64,000 bases of DNA, from positions 310,001 to 374,000 of the forward strand of contig NZ_VRLS01000012.1 of the NCBI RefSeq assembly GCF_008017825.1. The letters are read 5' to 3'. Below the pieces are notes generated by a model. It saw only the letters and a program-made list of their open reading frames with translations, was not told where the DNA came from and made no database searches. The DNA comes from Mesonia sp008017825 (GTDB lineage: Bacteria; Bacteroidota; Bacteroidia; Flavobacteriales; Flavobacteriaceae). The translations under genes and the position numbers were made by a program. This document shows, in pieces, positions 50,441 through 59,341 of the stretch; position 1 is the stretch's first letter; each line of letters starts with the position of its first letter.

Positions 50441-51994
50441 ATGAGTCAGATTGCTAAAGAATTTGGGATAGATAAAGCCTTAAAAGAACTAGGCTTACAA
50501 GATATAAATAATGGTACTTCTACGGGAAAAGATTTTTTCTCTAATGGAGAAATCATCGAATCTTACTCTCCTGTAGATGGAGCGTTAATCGGTAAAGTAA
50601 AAGCGACTACTAAAGAAGATTATGAAAAAGTAATCACCACTGCAGAAAAAGCTTTTAAAGAATGGAGAACTATGCCGGCTCCACAACGCGGTGAAATTGT
50701 AAGAAAATTTAATGATGAACTACGTCGTTTAAAAGAACCTTTAGGGAAATTGGTATCTTATGAAATGGGGAAATCTTACCAAGAAGGTTTAGGTGAAGTA
50801 CAAGAAATGATTGATATCTGCGATTTCGCTGTAGGTCTTTCTCGTCAGTTACACGGTTTAACGATGCATTCTGAGCGTCCAGGACATAGAATGTACGAAC
50901 AATACCACCCGTTAGGGGTAGTAGGAGTAATTTCTGCATTTAACTTTCCAGTTGCGGTTTGGTCTTGGAACACTGCTTTAGCTTGGGTTTGTGGAGATGC
51001 TTGTATTTGGAAAGGTTCAGAGAAAACTCCACTTACTTCTGTAGCTTGCCAAAATATTGCAGCACGTGTATTTTCTGAAAACGGAGTTCCAGAAGGAATT
51101 TCTTGTTTAATTACAGGAGATTATACGGTTGGTGAAATGATGACCAAAGATGAGCGTGTACCTTTAATTTCTGCAACAGGTTCTACCCGAATGGGGAAAA
51201 TCGTAGCGAAAGAAGTGGCAGGACGTTTAGGAAAAACTTTATTAGAGCTTGGCGGAAACAATGCAATTATCGTAACCCCAGATGCTAACATTAAAAATAC
51301 CGTAATCGGAGCTGTTTTTGGAGCGGTAGGAACTTGTGGACAACGTTGTACTTCTACGCGTCGTTTAATTGTTCACGAAGATGTATACGATAAAGTAAAA
51401 GATGCTGTGGTAGATGCTTACAAGCAAATAAAAATTGGAAACCCGTTAGATGAGAGCAACCACGTTGGTCCATTAATCGATAAAGATTCAGTAAAAAATT
51501 ACCAACATGCACTTGACAAAGTTGTTGAAGAAGGTGGTAAGATTTTAGTTGAAGGTGGTGTTTTAGAAGGTGAAGGTTACGAAAGCGGATGCTACGTAAA
51601 ACCTGCAATCGCTGAAGCGGAAAACCATTTTGAAATTGTACAACACGAAACATTTGCTCCAGTACTTTATATTATGAAATACAAAGGTGATGTTGCCGAT
51701 GCTTTAGAATTACAAAACGGAGTACGCCAAGGGCTTTCTTCAGCCATTATGACCAACAATTTGCGTGAAGCAGAACGTTTCCTTTCTGTGGAAGGATCTG
51801 ATTGTGGAATCGCCAATGTAAACATTGGAACTTCTGGTGCAGAGATTGGTGGTGCTTTTGGTGGTGAAAAAGAAACCGGAGGAGGTAGAGAATCTGGTAG
51901 TGATGCTTGGAAAGTTTATATGAGAAGACAAACTAACACGATTAATTATACGACAGAGCTCCCACTTGCTCAAGGAATTAAATTTGATTTATAA
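50441..51994 (+). CDS. aldehyde dehydrogenase, ALDH7 (alpha-aminoadipic semialdehyde) type
   Basis: 517 residues. NAD fold with ISAFNFPVAVWSWNTALAW near 165; the catalytic Glu lies in LLELGGNNAI near 265 and the catalytic Cys in GTCGQRCTSTRRLIVHED near 300. The N-terminal ALKELGLQDINNGTSTGKDF and the C-terminal EIGGAFGGEKETGGGRESGS are typical of ALDH7/AmaB. Probable role: oxidation of aminoadipic semialdehyde in lysine degradation. The adjacent kynurenine gene raises 2-aminomuconate semialdehyde as an alternative, but sequence favours ALDH7. Confidence 0.9.
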   Translation: MSQIAKEFGIDKALKELGLQDINNGTSTGKDFFSNGEIIESYSPVDGALIGKVKATTKEDYEKVITTAEKAFKEWRTMPAPQRGEIVRKFNDELRRLKEPLGKLVSYEMGKSYQEGLGEVQEMIDICDFAVGLSRQLHGLTMHSERPGHRMYEQYHPLGVVGVISAFNFPVAVWSWNTALAWVCGDACIWKGSEKTPLTSVACQNIAARVFSENGVPEGISCLITGDYTVGEMMTKDERVPLISATGSTRMGKIVAKEVAGRLGKTLLELGGNNAIIVTPDANIKNTVIGAVFGAVGTCGQRCTSTRRLIVHEDVYDKVKDAVVDAYKQIKIGNPLDESNHVGPLIDKDSVKNYQHALDKVVEEGGKILVEGGVLEGEGYESGCYVKPAIAEAENHFEIVQHETFAPVLYIMKYKGDVADALELQNGVRQGLSSAIMTNNLREAERFLSVEGSDCGIANVNIGTSGAEIGGAFGGEKETGGGRESGSDAWKVYMRRQTNTINYTTELPLAQGIKFDL

Positions 51995-52023
51995 GATTCT
52001 AGGAATTAGAATTTAGCATATAG

Positions 52024-52060
52024 AAAACGCCCTCACTATTTAAAGTGAGGGCGTTTTTGT
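52024..52060. terminator. terminator after the aldehyde dehydrogenase gene
   Basis: AAAACGCCCTCACT, loop, AGTGAGGGCGTTTT, then T-run. Strong and symmetric, so it also faces the leftward gene at 52071. Confidence 0.92.
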
Positions 52061-52070
52061 TTAACTTTCC

Positions 52071-52457
52071 TTATGGTTGTTTATTGAAAACAATTATTTT
52101 CCCTTGATTTTGTGAAACCAAGGTCATTTTACCATTATTATTATAATTAATACTATCGAGGTAAGAGCAATTAATTACTTCATTTTGATTGTTTAATGTT
52201 TTTAAAAATAACTTATTATTTAGAGTCTCTCCATTACAACTATTACTTATTTCATATTGATGCGTAGCATTTAAAGTATTGCTATAATAAGTTTTAACTG
52301 TACCATTACTTTGAAAAATCAATTTAGTATTAGAATCATTTTCTAATATCCAAGTACCAATAATTTCTTGTTCTGCTTGGTTTAGGTCAGGATTTAAAGT
52401 TTGCGCTTTACACGCATAAGAAATAACAAAAAAGAATAATAGCTCATAAAACTTCAT
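52071..52457 (-). CDS. small exported lipocalin-like protein (128 aa)
   Basis: 128 residues with a signal peptide (MKFYELLFFFVISYACKAQ, cleavage or lipobox near 16-19). The mature part is beta-rich: QEIIGTWILENDSNTKLIFQ, NGTVKTYYSN, QNQGKIIVFNKQP. The 'IGTW' start is typical of lipocalin-like small Bacteroidetes proteins. It is the last of three tandem exported proteins with near-identical leaders. Function unknown. Confidence 0.7.
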   Translation of the reverse strand: MKFYELLFFFVISYACKAQTLNPDLNQAEQEIIGTWILENDSNTKLIFQSNGTVKTYYSNTLNATHQYEISNSCNGETLNNKLFLKTLNNQNEVINCSYLDSINYNNNGKMTLVSQNQGKIIVFNKQP

Positions 52458-52465
52458 ACTTATAA

Positions 52466-52503
52466 AAATACAAAACCCAACTGGTTAAAGTTAGGTTTTG
52501 GTT
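52466..52503 (-). terminator. duplicated terminator unit, copy 1
   Basis: Hairpin AAAACCCAAC... / AAGTTAGGTTTT in a unit (ATAAAAATACAAAACCCAAC) that recurs at 53086-53125. It ends the upstream gene at 52518. The copies differ at few bases, showing that a gene-plus-terminator block was duplicated. Confidence 0.65.
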
Positions 52504-52517
52504 AATAATTATAAAAA

Positions 52518-53081
52518 CTACTGTTTGGTTAAAATTATTTGGGTATGTGTTGGAAAAACTTGCTCTGCAAATCCATTAGGACAATCAATTTCATTATATG
52601 GGGACTCTCCTAAATATAAATACAATTTCATTTGTGTGTTATTGTTAAAGGTTTTAATAAAAATAGTACCAGACTGCCCACAATCGTATTCATACCCTCC
52701 ATAATCTAATTGATATGACCCTGAAGGTTTTACATACTCTCCCATAACTACATAATCACTATCATCTGGTAATGGTAATGTATTAAGTAAAACAGTTCCG
52801 TTAGCGTCTGTAATTTTATAACGTAAGTACAACTGATCATAAGTGAGCGAAGTTCTAATTTGAGATTGATAAACAACCTCTTCAACCTCAATTTCATAGT
52901 TTTTATTATCATAAGTTCCAAGCCATGTACCTGTAAACTTATCTAATACATTATTTACATCTTTAATATAAGTACCGTCTGGTATTTCGTTTTGGTAATT
53001 AAAATGATTTTCAACAGGAATTATTTGAGCTTTACAGGTAAATGAAATAATAAAAAGTAATAATAGTTGAAAGAGTTTCAT
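52518..53081 (-). CDS. DUF6705-like exported protein (187 aa)
   Basis: 187 residues. Signal peptide MKLFQLLLLFIISFTCKAQ. The mature part follows the DUF6705 pattern: PDGTYIKDVNNVLDKFTGTW, LRYKITDANGTVL, then a closing THTQIILTKQ strand. It is probably a beta-sandwich or lipocalin-like surface or periplasmic protein. Function unknown. Paralogous to the next gene; the three share leader peptide style and intergenic terminators. Confidence 0.72.
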   Translation of the reverse strand: MKLFQLLLLFIISFTCKAQIIPVENHFNYQNEIPDGTYIKDVNNVLDKFTGTWLGTYDNKNYEIEVEEVVYQSQIRTSLTYDQLYLRYKITDANGTVLLNTLPLPDDSDYVVMGEYVKPSGSYQLDYGGYEYDCGQSGTIFIKTFNNNTQMKLYLYLGESPYNEIDCPNGFAEQVFPTHTQIILTKQ

Positions 53082-53087
53082 ATTTAT

Positions 53088-53127
53088 AAAAATACAAAAC
53101 CCAACTGTTTAAAGTTGGGTTTTGGTT
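53088..53127 (-). terminator. duplicated terminator unit, copy 2
   Basis: AAAACCCAACT, loop, AAGTTGGGTTTTGG, nearly identical to the unit at 52466-52503. It closes the gene at 53150. Confidence 0.65.
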
Positions 53128-53149
53128 AAAATTTAAGTTATGTAATTTT

Positions 53150-53794
53150 TTACTGTTTCACTAAAATAAATGTAGTACCTAAAGGTAAACTATACTCATC
53201 AAAAGTAGGGTTGGGATCGTTTATATTATAGGTGGGGTTACCAAACATAGAAGTTTCTGCTTCTAATTTTTCTACCCCGTTTTCTACAAAATGCCTAAAG
53301 TATATTTTAATATAAGACCCAGGGATTTCTACATTTGGTTCCCTAAACAAGGGACTTACTTTAATATCCCCAGGGTTACAGCCTAAACAAACCCTGCCGC
53401 TAGGATCATACTTTTCAATGATTATACCTCCAGCAATATAATGTTCATATGGATCTGTATAATTATTATTTAAAAAGCTTAGGGTATTCACTTTTTCTAC
53501 TCCACCCTCTATATATTTATATTCTCCTATAAGTATATCTTTATAATAACTTCTCTCACTCATAGGACTCACGTATTGTACCATTTCTTTTTTTTGTAAT
53601 ACTACCTTGAATTCTGTTTTTCCGTTGGTATATTGCCAAGTACCTTCAAAAAGATTAAGATCATTAAAAGTATCTTTATAATAAGCTCCTTCTATATCTC
53701 CATAGTCTTCATTATCATAAATTGGCAAAATAGGTGTTTGTGCATTACAGTTCACTAAAAATATAAGTGTACATATTATTGTTATTGTTTTCAT
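53150..53794 (-). CDS. DUF6705-family exported protein (214 aa)
   Basis: 214 residues from ATG 53794, chosen because it begins the signal peptide MKTITIICTLIFLVNCNAQ; an upstream frame to 53887 overlaps the previous gene. Family pattern: GAYYKDTFNDLNLFEGTWQY, SYYKDILIGEYKYIEGGVEK, a CLGCNPGD turn near 145, and a final PLGTTFILVKQ strand. It is exported, predicted beta-rich, function unknown. It lies 13 bp downstream of the JAMM-like lipoprotein gene and is probably co-transcribed. Confidence 0.75.
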   Translation of the reverse strand: MKTITIICTLIFLVNCNAQTPILPIYDNEDYGDIEGAYYKDTFNDLNLFEGTWQYTNGKTEFKVVLQKKEMVQYVSPMSERSYYKDILIGEYKYIEGGVEKVNTLSFLNNNYTDPYEHYIAGGIIIEKYDPSGRVCLGCNPGDIKVSPLFREPNVEIPGSYIKIYFRHFVENGVEKLEAETSMFGNPTYNINDPNPTFDEYSLPLGTTFILVKQ

Positions 53795-55245
53795 AGTATT
53801 TATTTTTTTATTCGCAAGGAATTTCATTGATAGGGTTGTTTGTATTATTAGGGTTATATTCAAGTTTATCCCAATTTTCAATATCATTATTGCTATTTAA
53901 ATTGGCCTTATAGACCCCAATTCCATTAATGCCTTTTTCCTCTAAAAATTCATACAGGGCTTCTACATATTTTTTAAAATTTCCTCCATCCCTTCTAATT
54001 TTTGTATATTCTTTTCCTAATTCTTCTTCTAAATTACTTTTTTCTAATGTAGATAAGTTTCCATATTTGTTGTTGTATGCGTTTAAGAATTCCCCTCTAT
54101 TTTCAACTTTTATGGCAAAATGGTAATTGGTTCCATTAATATTTACCGTAAGTGTATTAAAAAATTTAGACATAGGCGGTCTAGGGTTTTTGGTATTGGC
54201 AAAATAGGCTTTACCAACCCACATAATGTCTTCAATAGCAAACATAGGTAAACGATTAGTCGTTTGCATATAAGGATGGGTGTGTGAACTTCCATAAATG
54301 GTTCCTCCAGTAGGCATATTTAATGTTGCCAAAGAACTTTGAGTTTGTAATTCTGCTTCGGTTGCTCCAGGGATACCTTCGTCAAAATAATAACCATGCT
54401 CTGCATGACTTGTTGTCTCCCCTCTAAGCACGTTTAGATAAGGTTTTTCCTTATTCATGTTGTTTAATTCATCACAAGGGTCGGTTTCCATGACTTCCAC
54501 TTCCACACAATCCACCTGTACTTTATAACAGGGTAAAGGGTTGGTAATGGTGGTGTTGGTAGGAGTATTATTACCGTGGCCTGCCCCACCGCCGCCGTGT
54601 GGGTAACCTGGGTTGGAACCATTTTGTGGATTATTGGGGTAGGGCGGGAAGTTGTTATTGCCAGGGCCGGGATCACTTGGATCCGTATCACCACCGCAGC
54701 CCTCTCCAACTAAATAAGTTACCTCCCATTGTTTATTTGGGTCACAGTCTGGACCAGCAATATGGGTAGGACCTTCCCCACCATTAGGACCATTATTACA
54801 AAAAGTCACAGTAACATCGCCACAATCGTTTACGGTAACTTTAGACCCTTGTTCATACTCTATGGGGATCATAGTGTAGTAATATTCAAATATAAAAGAT
54901 TCATCTGCTGTTTGCGAAATGGGCGTTCTAGGAAAATACTGCATCACATAGGCTTTGGTTTCAGCGGTATCGGTTACTTCTATTACCAAATTTTCAAAAT
55001 AATGTGTTGGTTGCTCATCTCGATGCAAGTACATAGTGTAAGAAGTGTAAAGATCTGTATGGGCAACATTAATTAAAGAAGAGTCAATTTTAACACCATA
55101 CCTGTTTTCAATAAATTCACCACCCCTACCACTTACATTGCTCTTTTGCGCCAATTGTTTACTAAGTTGATGATAAGCAGAAATAAATTGAGGGTTATTT
55201 TCTAGTTCGCTAAAGCTTTGGGAACTATGCTTTATAGCGCTCTTT

Positions 55246-55257
55246 TGTGTGTTGGTC
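55246..55257 (-). repeat. CA-type repeat at the second frameshift
   Basis: CAACACACAAAA on the minus strand, where the lipoprotein signal frame passes to the body frame. One extra CA unit or one lost base restores the frame. Confidence 0.55.
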
Positions 55258-55369
55258 CTCCCTTTCTAGAAAATCATCGTCTTGGCAACTATAAAAAGTA
55301 AAAGAAAACGTGAGAAGAATGCAAAAACACCTGCCCCATTTTAAGCCCTTTGGCTTTAATTTTGCTGGG

Positions 55370-55376
55370 GGGGATT
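55370..55376 (-). repeat. C7 homopolymer at the first frameshift
   Basis: Seven C on the coding (minus) strand nine codons after the ATG. Six C would read MNQNNKTKIPPAKLKPKGLK into the lipoprotein signal; with seven the frame stays closed to it. Confidence 0.65.
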
Positions 55377-55676
55377 TTTGTTTTGTTGTTTTGGTTCATA
55401 AATAGATTGGTTTTTAGATTGTTAAGTTTTTAAAGCTAAACCAATTCAATTAGAATCCCAAATAAATTTTTCGGTTAAGCGATTAAAAATGTTTTTAGAC
55501 GAACAATTTTAAAAGGGATAGAATAAAAAAATCCGCGTAAAGCAAATTAATTAAAGACTCTAAGATTAACCAATATCGTTATACTGTATAACATAAAATT
55601 CAATTTATAAGACTCTACAAATTTTAATCATTATTATGACCGCAAAGCAATTTGGGTAGAAGAAGTAAGGTTGAGT

Positions 55677-56393
55677 TTATAGTTTTTTATCGTGTATTCT
55701 TTTGAAAAATTCACTTCTGTAAGTGTCCCCTAACGGAAGGTCTTTTCCGTTTATCCATACCTCATAATTATCGGTTTTTTCAACTTTATCTAAAGCTACG
55801 ATATAAGATTTATGGATTTTTATAAACTTGGTTTGTGGTAAACTTTCTTGAATGTTTTTTAAGGTGTTATAGGTCACCAACTGTTCAGTCTCAGTATGTA
55901 TGATGACATAGTTTTTAATACTTTCAGCAAAGAGAATATCAGATAATTTTACTTTACGGAATTTATTTTTTCCATCGGTTTTTACAAAGAAATACTCTTC
56001 ATTGTTGAGGTTTGAAGTTTCTTTTACTGAAGTTTTTTTCTTTTTTATCTTCCCTACTGCTTCAATAAACCTAGGGAAAGCAATAGGCTTTAAAAGATAA
56101 TCTACGGCATTTAGCTCAAAACCTTCTACAGCAAATTGAGGATAAGCGGTCGTGAAAATAATATTTACGTTTTCATCTATCAATTTTGATAGTTGAATTC
56201 CCGTTAAATCTGGCATTTGTATATCTAAGAATACAATGTGGGGTTGATTTTGCTGAATAAGCTCCAACCCCTCAAGTGCTTTAGAAGAAGAAGCTATAAG
56301 CTCTAAACCTTTCAATTGACTTATGAATTTTTCTATAACCCGAATTGCAGGGGGCTCGTCATCTACAATTATGCACGTAAAGAGATTTGACAT
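55677..56393 (-). CDS. LytTR response regulator
   Basis: 238 residues. Receiver domain 1-120, with the phospho-Asp in IVFLDIQMPDLTG near 55 and Lys in LLKPIAFP near 105. The LytTR DNA-binding domain is about 140-235 (FFVKTDGKNKFRKVKLSDIL, FIKIHKSYIVALDKVE). It pairs with the LytS-type kinase 1 bp upstream. Its targets probably include its own operon with the two TraB-like genes. Confidence 0.93.
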   Translation of the reverse strand: MSNLFTCIIVDDEPPAIRVIEKFISQLKGLELIASSSKALEGLELIQQNQPHIVFLDIQMPDLTGIQLSKLIDENVNIIFTTAYPQFAVEGFELNAVDYLLKPIAFPRFIEAVGKIKKKKTSVKETSNLNNEEYFFVKTDGKNKFRKVKLSDILFAESIKNYVIIHTETEQLVTYNTLKNIQESLPQTKFIKIHKSYIVALDKVEKTDNYEVWINGKDLPLGDTYRSEFFKRIHDKKL

Positions 56394-56394
56394 T

Positions 56395-57423
56395 TTATTT
56401 TTTTAAGGGGAGTTGTAGTTCTACAAAATACTTATTTTCTTTTTGAAAATGTTTAAGTTGATAATTCTTTCCAAACATTAACTGTAAACGTTGTGTAATA
56501 TTCTTATATCCAATCCCTCTTTCATCATAATTATCTTGAGGTTTAAATGCATTCTCAATTTTAAAAATAAGTTGTTCTTTTATAATTTCAATGTGAAGTT
56601 GAATAGGGTTTTTAACATCATTTAAAACTCCGTGTTTAAAAGCATTTTCAACAAAATGAATTAAAAGTAAGGTGGGTACTTTATAAGGTTTTGTAAATTC
56701 AGGGTAAGAATTTTTTATATATAGACCTCCTTCAAATCTTCTTTTAAAAAGAATAATATAATTATTCAAGAAATTGAGTTCATCTTTCAGTAAAAAAAAT
56801 TCTTCATTTTGATAAGTGACATACCGCAACATTTCTGAAAGTTTTAAAATATCATCACTAAGTTTGGAGTTCACATCGAGGGCATCTGCATAAAAACTGT
56901 TGAGGGTGTTAAATAAAAAATGCGGACTCAATTGCGATTTTAACACCTGTAATTCTGCTTGTTTCTTTTCTAATTTTAATTTATTGTATTGCTGGTTGAC
57001 CTTTAATTGATGTTTTACAAAATAGAAAACAAGACTGAGTAAGATAATTCTAAAAGCATAATAAGAATTATCAAAAATATAAAAGAGAGGCCGAAGAGAG
57101 TTAGGATAGTAGTTATGAAATCCCGTGATCTTGAATAAAACGATTTCTTCTAATACATATCGTAAGCCTGCAAATAATAGAATACATAAAATTAAGGCTA
57201 AAATTAAATAAGTCCACTTTTTAACAGGAATAGTTACAGGAGCAATCTTAAGATAAACGAGATAGAAAATGCCCATTTGTAAAACAAGAAACTCCAGGTT
57301 ATGTAAGAGATATTCAGTTGGGTTCTCTATCGCATTTTTAAAAACGATATCAGAAAATACTTCCATTAAAAGAAAAAGTACCCAAAAGATAATGTGATAG
57401 CGAATTTCTTGTTTGTTATTCAT
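56395..57423 (-). CDS. LytS-type sensor histidine kinase
   Basis: 342 residues. Four membrane segments within about 10-145 (IIFWVLFLLMEVFSDIVF, YLILALILCILLFAGLRY), a coiled-coil linker, and the His_kinase motif QLSPHFLFNTLNSFYADAL near 165-183 with the phospho-His. The ATP lid has HFVENAFKHG near 255 and GIGYKNITQRLQLMFG. No separate input domain, so the membrane part senses. It overlaps the upstream TraB-like gene by 8 bp, tying sensor and exported proteins into one operon. Confidence 0.93.
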   Translation of the reverse strand: MNNKQEIRYHIIFWVLFLLMEVFSDIVFKNAIENPTEYLLHNLEFLVLQMGIFYLVYLKIAPVTIPVKKWTYLILALILCILLFAGLRYVLEEIVLFKITGFHNYYPNSLRPLFYIFDNSYYAFRIILLSLVFYFVKHQLKVNQQYNKLKLEKKQAELQVLKSQLSPHFLFNTLNSFYADALDVNSKLSDDILKLSEMLRYVTYQNEEFFLLKDELNFLNNYIILFKRRFEGGLYIKNSYPEFTKPYKVPTLLLIHFVENAFKHGVLNDVKNPIQLHIEIIKEQLIFKIENAFKPQDNYDERGIGYKNITQRLQLMFGKNYQLKHFQKENKYFVELQLPLKK

Positions 57424-58354
57424 TTAGTAATTTAACTTTAATGCTTGGAAATTTCTCTTTCAATTCTTTTTCAAGTCTAATAATATGTGCTGCGCCCAAA
57501 ATAACGATACTTTTTCTTGCTGGATTTGCTAATATTTGTTTGCCTACGTTTTGTGCCATCCGTTCATTTCTTTGGTTCCAATATTTGGTGCCTAATAAGC
57601 AACTTTTGGTCTTGTTTTTAACATAGGTGAAAGAAGCTAGTTGATCTAATCGTCCTAAAGATTTTCGTTTGTTTACGTGCATTCCCAACCCTCTAAAAAG
57701 TGCGGGAATAATAGCGCTATTATAATCTTTTTTGTTAAGTTTTTGGTTTATTTTATTGTCCCCGTTTTTACTTCCATCTTCAGCACACTTTTGCCAAGAA
57801 TCGTGATATTCTTTATTGGTTTGTAGGTCATCCATAGCCTTTAAACGTTTAATGTTTAACTGAATGGCTAATTTAGCCGTTAAATCTCCGTCTTCGTGTC
57901 GTGTTGGTTTTGCAGAACCTTCTACACCATATTTTTGAATATATCTGTAAAAATCGTAATTAGCATAATCTCTTAGGTAACCAAAAGAATTGATAATTAC
58001 ATCTAAATCTTGGTTAGACAATTTACTGAAATCTTTCTTCAACAGAAAATTGAGTTGTTTTGGGCTAAAGTTGAAATGCTGCTGAAGAGAATGGGCTAAA
58101 AAATAAAACTTCTTATAATTCTTAGACCACCCATCTTTTAGATATTCCCAGCTAATGGTATCATTGGCGCGAGGACTTTCCACATAAATAGCTTCCGGAT
58201 GGTATTTTAAGGTTCTTTTTAGTAAAGGTTTATAGCTGTTTTTTACAATTTTTGGAACTGTGTGCATTGTACCGATGAGTAAAACCTCTTTCTCTTGAGC
58301 GGTTATGTTTTGGGTTAATATAATTGCACAAAACAAGAAAATATACTTTCTCAT
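57416..58354 (-). CDS. exported TraB/DUF5694-type protein A
   Basis: 312 residues with a signal peptide (FLFCAIILTQNITAQ, 1-19). TraB-like features: LLIGTMHTVP near 24 (GxxH), AIYVESPRAND near 55 (Glu), a central Lys/Tyr-rich helical region, and a late IVILGAAHIIRLEKEL near 288 (second GxxH). The TraB/Tiki superfamily includes metallopeptidases using such His and Glu residues, so a periplasmic or surface peptidase is possible. It overlaps the kinase gene by 8 bp and follows its paralogue by 3 bp. Confidence 0.8.
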   Translation of the reverse strand: MRKYIFLFCAIILTQNITAQEKEVLLIGTMHTVPKIVKNSYKPLLKRTLKYHPEAIYVESPRANDTISWEYLKDGWSKNYKKFYFLAHSLQQHFNFSPKQLNFLLKKDFSKLSNQDLDVIINSFGYLRDYANYDFYRYIQKYGVEGSAKPTRHEDGDLTAKLAIQLNIKRLKAMDDLQTNKEYHDSWQKCAEDGSKNGDNKINQKLNKKDYNSAIIPALFRGLGMHVNKRKSLGRLDQLASFTYVKNKTKSCLLGTKYWNQRNERMAQNVGKQILANPARKSIVILGAAHIIRLEKELKEKFPSIKVKLLNE

Positions 58355-58357
58355 AAT

Positions 58358-59224
58358 TTATAGCGAATTAAACTTTACCAATTCGAACTCTGGAGAACAT
58401 TCAAACAACCATTTAAGTATGGAGATATGTCCTGCACCAAACAGTATTAAAATTCGATCGTTTTCGGTATATCCTATTTGTTGTATTTTTCTGTAAATTC
58501 TCAAATTTCGGTTCAGCCAAAACATAGAAAGAGCATCTGGACCTTCCATCTCTTTAGAAGTAAATTGGCCGCCAGAAATGTAAGCTCCAAAACCACGATC
58601 TAATACTTTATCAGAATTCATATAAGTGAAAGTTTCTAAAAGAGTTTGGCTAACCGTAAGTTTGTCTTTGTAATGATAAAAATTAGAGTAACGTTTATTT
58701 ATTTCGTCATCACCGCCAAAATAATGTCTTTTGGTAATTTTGTCGATGTAAGTTTTAGAAGCTAAACTGTCTTTTTCTGAAGAAAGCTTATAAAGTAAAG
58801 AAGGGGAATCTACTCCATAAATAGTGTCTAACTGAAAACGTTCAACCAAACGCATACCTATTTGGCTACTTTCATTAGCGTACAATTTTTCAGTTCCTTT
58901 TTTATAATGTTCGTAATTTTTAAAAAGATAACCTGTGTTCGCTCCAGCTTCAACTACAATTTTAGTGGGCTTAAACTTACTTAGGTAGTCTAGGAGTTCT
59001 TGAAGTTCTTTTTGCCTTTTTTCAGCATAGATGTTTATTTTTTCATCTTCGTTGGCTTTGTGAGCATCTAAGCCCGGATAATTAAAATGAAAGCTCCCAA
59101 CCAATAAGACTTTTGGAGCTTTTTCATTTAACTGAAGAAAATCATCTGGGTTTTTAAATGGAGACTGAGCAAATAACTGGGAAACGCTCAGTATAAAAAG
59201 AATTTGAATTATACAGTTTTTCAT
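58358..59224 (-). CDS. exported TraB/DUF5694-type protein B
   Basis: 288 residues with a signal peptide (FILSVSQLFAQ, 1-20). VLLVGSFHFNYPGLDAHKAN near 38 (GxxH), TKIVVEAGANTG near 89 (Glu) and ILILFGAGHISILKWLFE near 262 (second GxxH). It is a diverged paralogue of protein A, first gene of the TraB-TraB-kinase-regulator operon. Function unknown. Confidence 0.8.
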   Translation of the reverse strand: MKNCIIQILFILSVSQLFAQSPFKNPDDFLQLNEKAPKVLLVGSFHFNYPGLDAHKANEDEKINIYAEKRQKELQELLDYLSKFKPTKIVVEAGANTGYLFKNYEHYKKGTEKLYANESSQIGMRLVERFQLDTIYGVDSPSLLYKLSSEKDSLASKTYIDKITKRHYFGGDDEINKRYSNFYHYKDKLTVSQTLLETFTYMNSDKVLDRGFGAYISGGQFTSKEMEGPDALSMFWLNRNLRIYRKIQQIGYTENDRILILFGAGHISILKWLFECSPEFELVKFNSL

Positions 59225-59292
59225 GGATTGATAGGTATTAGTTTCAGTATAAAACTAATAAGACAACCTCTTTTAAAAACAGAAATAAATTT

Positions 59293-59325
59293 AACTCCCT
59301 AATTTATAGGATGAACTAGGGAGTT
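59293..59325 (-). terminator. terminator of the beta-barrel gene
   Basis: AACTCCCTA, a 15 nt loop, TAGGGAGTT, with only a weak T-rich tail leftward. Confidence 0.5.
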
Positions 59326-59341
59326 TGTACAATGAATATTT

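Larger units (their letters stand above)
53808..55399 (-). pseudogene. JAMM-like lipoprotein gene with two frameshifts
   Basis: The body (from at least 55265 to 53808) encodes about 485 residues: SFSELENNPQFISAYHQLSK, a Cys/Asp region, a Gly/Asn/Pro-rich linker, and a C-terminal domain with SSHTHPYMQTTNRLPMFAIED. This resembles the JAMM HxHP...SxxD metal site, but with Ala in place of Ser. The start at 55399 (MNQNNKTKIPP) reaches a C7 tract (55370-55376), after which the lipoprotein signal (lipobox FYSC, then QDDDFLERED) lies one frame over. A second shift near the CAACACACAAAA stretch (about 55246-55257) leads into the body. Losing one C, plus gaining one CA or losing one base, would give an intact protein of about 530 residues. 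Confidence 0.75.

Noticed and set aside
53795..53887. N-terminal extension of the DUF6705 gene
   Set aside because: The extra 31 residues overlap the preceding gene and would bury the signal peptide.
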